A DNA stretch of 64,000 bases from Cordylochernes scorpioides. Lineage: Eukaryota; Arthropoda; Arachnida; Pseudoscorpiones; Chernetidae. The DNA lies in contig CP092877.1 of the NCBI GenBank assembly GCA_030710605.1, positions 6,714,395-6,778,394 on the forward strand, in the 5' to 3' direction. The notes beneath the pieces were generated by a model that saw only the letters and a list, made by a program, of their open reading frames with translations, made no database searches and was not told where the DNA came from. Shown piece by piece: positions 11,758 to 20,700 of this stretch. Numbering within the stretch: position 1 is the stretch's first letter; each line of letters begins with the position of its first letter. A program made the position numbers and the translations under genes.

Positions 11758-12315
11758 ATATATATGTTGTAAAATGTGCATCCAACATCGTTGCAGTTGG
11801 CTCCTCATCCAACTTGCAGTCATGGGTCAGTACTAGTCCTAAGTCAAAGAAATTACACGCATAGGATAATGTTTCCTCGGTTCAGAGGGAGCACCCGGGA
11901 AGGTGAACTACAGGGAAGTTCTGTAACTGCAGTCCAATACGGGCAGCAGGACGCCCTAACTGCCCCCGATTCCTGTCTGCTGTATAGCCCTTGCTGTCTG
12001 TACAATCCTACTTTGGGCTCGGAAGAAACCCAGCTTATATGCAAATGGTGACGCCAAAGAGGAGGGACCATTTTAGGCGTCTGTATCCAATCAAAGACTG
12101 ACATGGCCGATATGCTTAAGTCCTCCTTGAGCTTCTTGGACAATGTTAACGACCTATTTATTCGATCTTTCTGGGTGTCGCTCCCTTTCCTTCCAGTGGT
12201 AGCTTATTAGACGTTATTTTCCAGTTACATCAGAATTAATTTGAGTTAAAGGTGATCCATCGGGCTTTGTGTTTCTATGTAAAACATTCTTATGTACAAC
12301 ATAACGAAAGATATA
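11758..12315. other. Left-only sequence before the LTR element, no gene recognised
   Basis: This 560 bp is absent from the mirror position. It holds short open frames on both strands (11,776-12,051, 11,853-12,143) without known motifs. It may be part of a larger insertion of which the LTR element is the inner part. Confidence 0.45.
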
Positions 12316-12488
12316 TGTCGCATACCTCGCGACATTTGCATGATATTGATTTGTTTTGTATATTTTTACTTGTATATTTGCATATCCGCGATAAGCGCGA
12401 TGTATATATATAGGTAGAAAAAGTAATAAAGTTAGAGTTTCTTTTGTGTGAAATCTTCTCGTGTTAATTCTTGTCGTAGAACACGACA
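12316..12488 (+). repeat. 5' LTR (173 bp)
   Basis: It is bounded by TG...CA with 5-bp terminal inverted repeats TGTCG/CGACA. A TATA-like run GTATATATATAGG lies at about 12,401-12,413 and AATAAA at 12,425-12,430. I found no difference from the 3' LTR over 173 bases. Confidence 0.93.
12401..12430 (+). promoter_or_regulatory. TATA-like box and polyadenylation signal in the 5' LTR
   Basis: TATATATATA (about 12,402-12,411) would serve as core promoter and AATAAA (12,425-12,430) as the poly-A signal in the 3' copy. The short distance between them implies a very short R region. Inferred from position only. Confidence 0.5.
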
Positions 12489-12491
12489 ATA

Positions 12492-12509
12492 TGGCGCAGC
12501 CGACAGGAT
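12492..12509 (+). promoter_or_regulatory. Primer-binding site, tRNA-Ser type
   Basis: TGGCGCAGCCGACAGG begins three bases after the LTR end. It starts TGG, as expected for pairing with a CCA tRNA end, and resembles the serine-tRNA type site known from several insect gypsy-group elements. The ATG of a short leader frame overlaps it. The assignment to tRNA-Ser is from recollection of the family pattern. Confidence 0.65.
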
Positions 12510-12985
12510 CGACCATGGAAAGTCTCCTCAGGGAAATGGTGGAGCAACAAAGCTTGATGATGAGCATTCTTTATGGAAAAGAGAAAGAAGAATATCTCAG
12601 CGAAGAGGATTACTATGAACAAAAAGAATATCTCAAATATTCAGTTGTTGAAGAGGTAGACGAAGAAGAAGAGATAGAAGAGGCAAATATTGAGTCTCTA
12701 AGAAGTCTTGAAAATCTGAAATCAGGACGTTGGTGAAGCAGACAGGATCGACCATGGAAAGTCTCCTCAGGGAAATGGTGGAGCAACAAAGCTTGATGAT
12801 GAGCATTCTTTGTGGAAAAGAGAAAGAAGAATATCTCAGCGAAGAGGATTACTATGAACAAAAAGAATATCTCAAATATTCAGTTGTTGAAGAGGTAGAC
12901 GAAGAAGAAGAGATAGAAGAGGCAAATATTGAGTCTCTAAGAAGTCTTGAAAAATCTGAAATCAGGACGTTGGTGAAGCAGCAAC
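12492..12985 (+). repeat. Tandem duplication (~240 bp) of the element's leader
   Basis: The segment starting GACAGGATCGACCATGG at 12,502 repeats at 12,741, an offset of 239. The first copy has one A fewer in the GAAAAATCTG word (near 12,710), which throws its frame and ends it at 12,736. The second copy is in frame with the long acidic region. Both encode the same MESLLREMVEQQSLMMSIL start, so the translation start at 12,730 or the internal Met after it is the plausible one. Confidence 0.9.
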
Positions 12986-13599
12986 GTTTGATAATGGACT
13001 TACTTTTCGAAGTTGAAGAAAGTAAAAAATCTCAAGTTGCGAAAAATTCAGTTGTAGAAACGGAAGAAAGTGAAAAGGCCGAAATTGAGAAAAAATCCGT
13101 TGAAGCAGATGAAAGTGAAAAGGCTGAAGTTGAAAAAAATTATGTTGAAGTTGAAGAAAGTGAAAAAGCTCAAGTTGATAAAAAGTCAGTTATAGAAACT
13201 GAAAGTGCAGAGTCTCTTACGAAAGAGGATGTTATTGCTGGTATTGATGCAGATAATGCTGGACTCTGTGATCTTGATGGTGCCACTTTCATTCAAGCTG
13301 GGGAAATTGACAAAGATTCAGAGAATACAGAAGAAATTTCCGATTGCATTATTGATGTTCCTAACACTCAAGCTGGGGAAATTGACAAAGATTCAGAGAA
13401 TACAGAAAAACTTTCTGATTGCATTATTGATGTCCCTGACACCCAAGCTGGAGAAAAAGAACCTAATAAGGAGTCTGGTACTTGCAAAAAAAGAACCAAA
13501 GCCTGGTACCGGCGAAGAAGCTTTGAGAGAGCTACCTTGTTACGATACTCTATTGGAAACTCTCAAAAAAGGAATCTATTCGTTTCAAACAAGCGGTGA
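12730..13599 (+). CDS. Acidic, repetitive leader region of the LTR-element protein
   Basis: This is a 289-residue open frame. The N-terminus contains MESLLREMVEQQSLMMSIL, then a strongly acidic stretch (VEEVDEEEEIEEANIE). Degenerate repeats of ESEKAEVEKKSVE type follow, at roughly residues 95-155. There are also copies of a QAGEIDKDSENTE unit ending CIIDVPNT, at roughly residues 190-245. It is likely disordered or coiled coil, and I recognise no capsid, zinc finger or other gag motif. The frame ends shortly after a run of seven A's (13,486-13,492), where coding continues in another frame toward the kinase-like part. Function unknown; it could be a gag replacement or a host-derived N-terminus. 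Confidence 0.65.
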   Translation: MVKQTGSTMESLLREMVEQQSLMMSILCGKEKEEYLSEEDYYEQKEYLKYSVVEEVDEEEEIEEANIESLRSLEKSEIRTLVKQQRLIMDLLFEVEESKKSQVAKNSVVETEESEKAEIEKKSVEADESEKAEVEKNYVEVEESEKAQVDKKSVIETESAESLTKEDVIAGIDADNAGLCDLDGATFIQAGEIDKDSENTEEISDCIIDVPNTQAGEIDKDSENTEKLSDCIIDVPDTQAGEKEPNKESGTCKKRTKAWYRRRSFERATLLRYSIGNSQKRNLFVSNKR

Positions 13600-14476
13600 A
13601 AAAAGAAATATGAAATTAGGAATAGGTGATTTCGATAAATGCAATCACGTAAGATGTCGTTTGTTAATTTTAAAGGTATTAAAGAAATTAACACGCTGCC
13701 AAAAAGTTTGGATTTATGCTAAAGAATTCAGCCAGATGCAAAAAGGCATGCTTGATAAATACGACATTGGAATGATGCAAATTTCAGAGATAGAAAGTGG
13801 ATTCAGAAGAGAAGCTGAAGGACTTGAGGAATTGCTAACAGCATCCGTACATAATGCTTTTGTAACCTTCGCTGATTTTTTCGAAGGAAAAAGAATGAAA
13901 TATGTAGGAAAAGGTGTCCAATGTATTTGCTATGGTGAAGTCTTATCAAGCGACAGGTTTTCAACTATTTATAGAATTGGACGATTGAATCTAAAAAGAC
14001 GTTCATGGGGACAATCTACTGCTGAAGAATTTGAGGAATATGACATTGATGATTTACGAAATAAATTGGCCATCTACAATTCTTTAAGAACCCTAAAAAA
14101 TGGTCAGATCAATTTATGTTATCCATATTCCTTTATGCTTGTTAAAGATACTGAGAAGACGTTTAGGCTTCTCATAAATGTCTTTGAAAAAGGAAAACCA
14201 TGGCCTTACTATTGTGAAGGAGAACGAAAAAATTATTTTGTTTTCTTAATGGAATATGGAGGAATAACTCTCGAAACGGCTATCAAATCGAGATTTTCAT
14301 GTGAGGATTTATTTGTATTATTTCGCCAGATTTGTATAGTTTTTGCAATTGGTGAAGAGGAAATTGAACTTTTACGTGATGATTTTCATATTAACAATGT
14401 TCTAGTTGCAGAAACAGAAGAGAAACTAATCAAATATGAAGTAGCTTCAAAAAAGATTAAAATCCCAACTCTTTGA
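13205..14476 (+). pseudogene. Haspin-like kinase domain, N-lobe and catalytic loop, inside the LTR element
   Basis: The useful part of this frame starts after about 13,486. A glycine-loop-like segment KYVGKGV...YGEV (near 13,900-13,945) contains a four-residue insertion, QCIC. The hinge reads YFVFLMEYGGITLE (about 14,236-14,277), as in haspins. The catalytic-loop equivalent RDDFHINNVLV (14,375-14,407) corresponds to HRDLHxGNVL of haspins: Asp and Asn are kept, His-Arg is replaced. A spacer ends KKIKIPTL, like the haspin insert before its DFG-equivalent, and is then hit by TGA at 14,474-14,476. Haspin phosphorylates histone H3 Thr3 in mitosis. Activity is doubtful given the stop and altered residues. 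Confidence 0.72.
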
Positions 14477-15229
14477 TATATTGCTAGAGTAATCGATTTT
14501 GGGAATGCCAGGAGTATTAAGGATATAGATTATGGACAAAGGATGATTGGTAAATATGGAAAGAGACCAGGTCCAATTGAGTATTCAAGAAAGAATCTAT
14601 TTATGCTGAGTGGACTCTACTTTGAAATGATAAATATGAGTTTGGAACTTCGTGCAACACTACCTGAACTGCCAAGAGTAACTACATGTCTACAACTGTA
14701 TGGGGGTTTAATTCAAATCTTAAAAGATTTGGCATATCTTAAAGACGTAGGTAAACCAACATCTATAGGACATTTATATGACATGATTCCTAAGTGGACT
14801 AATCCCATGTTATTCGTTGGCAATGAAGACGAACCTTCTGTTTTCTACCAGCATGTTTTCAAGCACGATCGTAGTATGATGTGGTGTGACCAGACTAGAG
14901 AAGCGCTAAAACGTTTGGATTTGCATGATATGAATTTATCTCATTTTGTCTTTTTTCATCCTGAATATGGAGAGAATTATGAAATCCCAGCCAACAACTG
15001 CATTGCTAGGTTGAAAGATTTTGAGATATCTCGACTTGTAGAGAATGATGATCCTAATCCGAATGTTTTTTACGAGAATGTTTCTCAGCTAATTTGGACC
15101 CATAATGAAATGCGAGAATTTAACTCTGCTTATAAAATACATACTGAATTCATTGAAGAGACATCCACGCAGATTGCCGTTGAAGAAAGTCAAGCATCTC
15201 TTTCAGAAACGGAAGCCTTAGATAAGTTG

Positions 15230-15515
15230 GGAGTCCCATATTTCTGGCTAGTTGTCTTGAAGAAAGCTCCTCAGGCCAGCAAGTACATCCAACCCTATGA
15301 CAAGCCTGTTCTGGCATATCTTAAAGATATTCGTGTCGAGAGCTATGAAGGTTCAATGGGATTTTCAATCCATTTTGACTTCGATTCCAACCCGAATCTA
15401 GAGAACGAGACATTGACCAAATCGTATAAGATGAGATGCCTTGTCAAAGGTGGTGTGAGGGTAGGGCCAGAAATCACTGATGTAACCTCGACCCCCATCA
15501 ACTGGAAGCAGGATA
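15230..15515 (+). other. NAP1/SET-like histone-chaperone segment (domain within the cargo)
   Basis: Motif order FWL - LKDI - F.F..N..L.NE.LTK.Y.M - GPEI - I.WK matches the central-to-late part of NAP1 family proteins. The N-terminal dimerisation helix and the acidic C-terminus of NAP1 are not evident. No intron is visible, consistent with capture as RNA. Confidence 0.75.
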
Positions 15516-15640
15516 TAACCATCACCAAGTGGCTGGAGGACAATTGCATCCCTTACACTGTGGAGCCTCTTAAGAAGCCTGTTAAAGAGCGCTATGGTGC
15601 TGGCCACCAAAAGCCTCATCACAGGAGTGATGAGAGGTCA

Positions 15641-15653
15641 TGGAGGGGGAGTC
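15641..15653 (+). promoter_or_regulatory. Polypurine tract before the 3' LTR
   Basis: TGGAGGGGGA at 15,641-15,650 lies three bases before the LTR, in the standard place for plus-strand priming. Confidence 0.75.
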
Positions 15654-15826
15654 TGTCGCATACCTCGCGACATTTGCATGATATTGATTTGTTTTGTATA
15701 TTTTTACTTGTATATTTGCATATCCGCGATAAGCGCGATGTATATATATAGGTAGAAAAAGTAATAAAGTTAGAGTTTCTTTTGTGTGAAATCTTCTCGT
15801 GTTAATTCTTGTCGTAGAACACGACA
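15654..15826 (+). repeat. 3' LTR (173 bp)
   Basis: Identical to 12,316-12,488 over its whole length by base-by-base reading. Confidence 0.93.
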
Positions 15827-16199
15827 ATATATATATGCGCAATAATAATGCTTTCAAATCATTTTCGGTAAAAAAATAAATTGGCCCTTTTAGAACTCCT
15901 AGCATCTTTTGAATATCAATTTTAACCCAAAACTCCGACTCTGTTTAATAATGATGGCCGACTTTTAAATAAGCTATAGTTAAACTTTATTATGAAAATT
16001 AGAAACTATTTTAGACGCGTAAGATTCTTTTTGAAATTAAACAATTTCTACTGCCCTTACTGCAATGGAAAAATTAATGGGAGGGCCTGGCTCATCAGTG
16101 GTGAACCCTCCCAGCGGTTTCGCCAGTTTAACAGATGGCGCGCTATTGCATCGTAATATAAACTTTATTATAATGATTTGAGCTTTTAGATTTAAGCAA
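15827..16199. other. Left-only flank after the LTR element
   Basis: AT-rich non-coding sequence containing one copy of dispersed hairpin repeat H (16,051-16,130). It is not found at the mirror position. Confidence 0.5.
16051..16130 (-). repeat. Hairpin repeat H, copy 1
   Basis: Read on the minus strand it contains GGCGAAACCGCTGGGAGGG, a loop with CTGATGAGCC, then GGCCCTCCC. GGGAGGG and CCCTCCC can pair as a 7-bp stem. Four other copies lie at 53,222, 53,793, 54,999 and 59,004. Confidence 0.75.
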
Positions 16200-16727
16200 A
16201 TTTCTGATTCAAGAACGGACATTTGTAATCCCGCGTCAAGGTCTTAAATAGAGAATCCCTGTTGTCTTATTTTGTAGAATAAACTGTAATATGGTGTCCC
16301 ACCGTAGGAGTAGCAGCAATATTAGTGAAATTAATTCCCCCAATGGTAATTAAAAAAGAGGACGTTGGATTAAAAACAGAAGATTTCAATTCAGAGGAAC
16401 CTACTTTAATTAACCTTAGTCTGCTATATGGAATAGTGTTTTTTCATGTTGCACCAATTATTTTGAGATAAATTTAATTTAGATATTTAATTATGTTATC
16501 GAATGATTACCTATTTCAAATTTTTCCTTATTAATTGAAAGATTGTTACACATTCATGTGCATGGCGTGATTGAAGAGGGTAAAAGCGTAACATCTATTT
16601 TTAGTCTTCTTAAAGGGGAAGTTCATTTTGAATGAGGAGAAAAAACCTCCTTCCCGCGCGCGTAATTTATAGGTAAGGAACACCAACCTGGTGTGATGGT
16701 GGTGAAGGGCGTTAAGCAAAATTGGGG
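16200..16727 (+). repeat. Inner segment of the inverted duplication, left side, ending at the gap
   Basis: The sequence up to the last base before the N run reads as the reverse complement of about 22,357-22,880. Shared landmarks are an alternating GC stretch (16,656-16,665), the word TGGTGTCCCACCG (about 16,293), and a run spelling GTTAAGCAAAATTGGGG immediately before the gap. With the outer arm, this makes the whole left contig, except 11,758-16,199, a reverse copy of the right-hand region. Confidence 0.9.
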
Positions 16728-16827
16728 NNNNNNNNNNNNNNNNNNNNNNNNNNNNNNNNNNNNNNNNNNNNNNNNNNNNNNNNNNNNNNNNNNNNNNNNN
16801 NNNNNNNNNNNNNNNNNNNNNNNNNNN
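16728..16827. other. Assembly gap of exactly 100 N
   Basis: The 100 unknown bases look like a scaffolding gap of conventional size, so the true distance is unknown. The gap sits where the inverted homology of the left contig stops and where a gypsy relic of the right contig starts. This bears on whether the inverted duplication is real. Confidence 0.99.
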
Positions 16828-17760
16828 ATATTCAAAGGTTCAGAAGCATCCATAATTTCTATAATATCATCAACTGCCTCATACAAACAATCTATTCTGA
16901 TCGAATTCATGACCATAATATTCCAGACGCTCTTGAAAAAATTTGCATTTTTCTTTATTTTAGCCTTTAGGCCATATTCATTTAATCTATTTAAAACTAA
17001 TTATATTTATTTTAATGATCAATTTCCCACTCGTTATAAATATATCGTTCAAATAAACTAGCTACTTGGTATCACAGCTTGAATTTATTCAATAATCCTT
17101 TGCCAACTGGCTGGGGCTGAAGCTATGCCAAAGGGTAGCATAATAAATTTATAGAGGCCTTAATATGTGTATTGATTCCAGCTATTTTCATTTATGCTTC
17201 GTCTATTTATAATTGAAAGTATGCCCTGGATAAATCTATTATGTTAAATTGACATCTTTTTTTCCAAAAAGGGATGGGAAATATATCTTCTATTTTGGAT
17301 ACGGGGCATTTGTCCACCTTTAATACAAGATTTAGAGTTATTTTAAAATCTCTCTCGCGTAAATGTAAACCTCGCCACCATTATTATTGTTATTGGCATA
17401 ATTGGTGCTTCCCATTAACTCCTTTCTACTCTTGTAACCACACCTTGGCTTGCTAATTTATCCTATTCTCTCACTATCGAATTTCTCTCATAACAAATGG
17501 AACGTTTCTCGAATTAAAGGATTTAGGATTAGAATCCTTTTTAAGAACCAGTTGGGCTTGGTGATTTTTCACAACTTCAATGTCTGGAAGGCTGAAATTA
17601 TTTTAATATTTATTCAATAGTGAGGCACAGGAGATTTTATTAACCGAAAATTTATGATTTTAAAATTATGATAATATTTGTAGGTGTAAACACATTTAAT
17701 CCAACTTGTGCCAAGTAATATCGACCTATTAGCTTCTGTGATTATTAAAGTAGTGTTTTG
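16828..17760 (-). pseudogene. Ty3/gypsy reverse-transcriptase relic, truncated by the gap
   Basis: On the minus strand, successive frames give a KDSNPKSFNSRNVPFVMRE-like pre-RT segment (about 17,480-17,570) and VDKCPVSKIEDIFPIPF (about 17,290-17,340). Next come IINTHKGLY-like residues, LPFGIASAPASWQRIIE (about 17,090-17,140) and LLNRLNEYGLKAKIKK (about 16,950-17,000). The order matches gypsy RT from the VPFALR region through LPFG to the palm/thumb. Numerous stops and frameshifts make it an old relic. The first base after the N run is still inside it. Confidence 0.82.
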
Positions 17761-20700
17761 TTATCAGCTTACCTTACAAATGGTGTTTAAGCCCAGCTTG
17801 CCGTAGGAATTCCTGATTTTTGACTATATAATTTTCCATTGATTTCGAAAGCCTTATGATTTGAACATAAATAAGTGTAAGTGATCAATATGGTTGGTTC
17901 ATAATCAGTATATGGGTCGGGATGTTGTTTTCAATTATCTTATTATATATATATAAATATGTAATGATTCAACATAATAGGATAAATGGTAAGCAATGAA
18001 GATCTCCTAAACTGATTAAAGAATATTATATGGTTTACGATTGATAAAAGGAGAACCAGCATGTGTGGCCATCTTGTCCGACATGGACGAATAAAGGTGT
18101 TTTGGAGTGATGTCAAGAAGGCGAATGGAATTAACGGACAATTGAGTAAGAAACCTCTACGATAAGAATTACCGTCGGAAAAAAGGCTCTGAGAAAACCT
18201 TTGAGTTCAGGATAAATAGATTATAATTACGAACTTTTTATATCTGTATACCACCAAAAAATGACACAGCGAACACTATTCAGATCCATCATCTGTGTGT
18301 GGTGTTGACCTTATTCTAGGCAAGATGTCATTTTTCAGAAAGTAAATAGGGCGGATCTCGACTGCGACAAACATCCCTGGCAGTAACTTTCAACCATTAG
18401 TGGCAAGAGACGATAGTGAAGGACATGACCAGAATATCGTCACAATATCTGGAAGCCTAAACGGAAACCTCCCCATAAACTTACCTAGATATATACCATT
18501 AATAAGGATGGTGGTGCGAACAGAAACTAGATGTGTCAACCATTGAAGGGAGTGTGAATTCACGGAACAAACTAATATGACCATAGACATAACATAGAGA
18601 TTGTCGTATTTTGTATATAATCAAAATGCTGTCAAACTGTTTTCGGGGTTTTACGTGTTCCCAGGCTTGTTTCGTCCTACCCTAAATATGTATACAGACG
18701 AACTATTGACATATTTCCATTTCGGCCCAGTTTTTATTCTATACTGATATTTGTTATTTTTAATAATAGTAAACTTGGCCAGGTATTTATTTTTTTCAAA
18801 CCAGAGAAATTTCATTTTATTTCAATTGTCGTTCACGTAGCAGACTTTATTTCCCACCCCGCAGTGAAACTTAATTCTGCCGCTGGGCAACGTAGCATTA
18901 AATATTGCCAGAAGATTAATCATTGTCATCAAGTTTTCTTGGTGTTTTAAATTGAATTATAGAAAGGAAAGGGCATTCTGAGGAAAATACATTCCGGAAT
19001 GTTATTTATTCAGTTAACAAAAATCTGTTCCGAAAAATTTTAAACTAATAAGATTATTTAATTTTATAACGCTTTTTAATTTGAAACTTGATGGAAATAT
19101 TTATGAAAAATATTAAAGGTACAAATTATATTGATAAAAAATGATGTTTACCATGTAAAATATTTTTAAATTAAATTATAAACTTTATATAAAACATTTG
19201 CTTAGCTTCTAATTAAATTCTATCTTTTAATAGTGACAGTATATATTTTATAATAAAGAAAATATTTTAGATAATAAATAAGTGCTCAGCGTGATTGAAT
19301 CAGAATGTAAGCCATGGTGATAGAGAGAGAGAGTTGAAAGATGCTAAATTTGCATTCATTAAAAAAGAACATTACAAAAGACAATGGAAATATTCATTGA
19401 ATATGATACAAGGGGACAATCCAACGGCCACTTCTTGGCTGACGCAATGCTATAAGGAATAATTCCTGACAATATATTCCTAAAAAATAGGAAATGCAGA
19501 AAAATGCATCCTAAAATATTTAACTCTCTCTGCAGAATGCCGATACACAAATATTTTCATTGCTAAGTGTCTTCATTTTAAACGAATTCCACATCACGTG
19601 CACAGAAAATAAATAGAATTAAAATTCAACATAGGGAAAAGGTAAAAAGAATAACATCAGAGAATGATCATAACGACATCTCCTGACATCTTCCACCTGA
19701 ATATTGCAAAACATTGTGAAAGCTGAACGTTTAATATAATATTCGAAATCGTTAAAATTTAAATTAGCATTCCAAATATTAATTTAAACATCTTATTAAA
19801 AGTCGAGTAGTGATAATAATGTCTAATTTTACTAGATTATGTGACAAATATACTGCAGAATATATTGTCCAGTAAGCTTTCTCTGATCGAGCAGATGGTT
19901 GGCCAGTTGATCTACCCTGAGCTAATCCATGAAGCCTCTGTGTTCAAGACTGGTTAATCTTAAGTGCATTCAACGCGTATAATGAAATATCTAGTTTGTC
20001 TTCATTGTCTTCCTATATCATTTTAAACAATCTTACAGTGGCAAAAACAGATACCAATCTAGGATTACCAGGCTGAACATTTGGTGGAAGCCTAGAGTTG
20101 GCTTAAAGAAAATTCAAAGATGGTAGGCAAGATTAATAAAAAGTTTAGCTATTATTTTAGGTAAAGAAAGTTAATGTAAGAAGCAATGTTACGAAAGTGA
20201 GAAAGGCGGTGAAACAAAGACAATTCGGAAGTAAGAAGGGAATTTTGTTGTGATTTGTACCTTATTCCTTTAAACCAACAGCACATTCCTGGTGCCATCA
20301 AATACACGAGTCAGACCCAAATCTTCTGATATTCTAGTTAAAATGCCACACACTGTGAAGGCCCTAATCATTATATTTAACATTAATGAGATTTAAATCT
20401 TGGAATAAATTTAGAGAGAAAGGGTTCAGGTTGAGCTTTTATAGGAGGGTAGCCATTTGAAAGTGAAGAGTATAAAAATTGGCTGGGAAAAACAATTTCC
20501 AATTTTCAGCAAGATAAACAGCTTTAGATAAGATTTGTTTGAAACTGTACAATAGCTCTATATATAGAGTGTTAAAGACCATGAATGGATATGGATTTTT
20601 AATCTTCTAATGACGATTTATATTTTGAGAATTTTAAATATTTCTATACGATTAGTTACAACGAAGGATAAGTTTTGTAAAGAGTCTGTTGGAATCTTAG

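Larger units (their letters stand above)
14543..15751 (+). pseudogene. Haspin-like C-lobe continuing into a NAP1-like domain
   Basis: The frame is the same as before the TGA. The metal-binding motif RVIDFGNARS lies at about 14,486-14,515, between the TGA and the first Met. C-lobe-like sequence follows (SRKNLFMLSGLYFEMINMSLELR), then about 150 residues I cannot assign. From about 15,230 a nucleosome-assembly-protein match begins: GVPYFWLVVLKKA, YDKPVLAYLKDIRVE, MGFSIHFDFDSNPNLENE, LTKSYKMRC, GPEITDV and INWK. This is the order of the NAP1/SET histone-chaperone fold. The match stops near 15,515. The frame runs on through the polypurine tract into the 3' LTR, ending at 15,751, so the true cargo end is unclear. 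Confidence 0.72.
12316..15826 (+). mobile_element. Non-autonomous LTR retroelement carrying haspin-like and NAP1-like cargo
   Basis: Two identical 173-bp direct repeats (12,316-12,488 and 15,654-15,826) begin TGTCG and end CGACA. They are flanked by ATATA on both sides (12,311-12,315 and 15,827-15,831), a possible 5-bp target duplication inside a TA-rich site. A primer-binding-like sequence starts three bases inside the 5' LTR and a polypurine tract precedes the 3' LTR. The 3.2 kb interior has no gag, protease, reverse transcriptase, RNase H or integrase that I can find. It encodes an acidic repetitive region, a haspin-like kinase and a NAP1-like domain. LTR identity points to recent insertion. 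Machinery must be supplied in trans by a relative. Confidence 0.9.

Noticed and set aside
12316..15826. Possibility that the LTR element is a normal gypsy or copia element
   Set aside because: No zinc knuckle, protease DTG/DSG, RT YxDD or integrase DDE motif could be found in the interior in any plus-strand frame.
16051..16130. Repeat H as a functional type II hammerhead ribozyme
   Set aside because: The GAAA and CTGATGA words and GGC/GCC stem II are present, but the ~19 nt between them cannot hold both stem III and stem I. The conserved 7-bp hairpin is incompatible with the fold.
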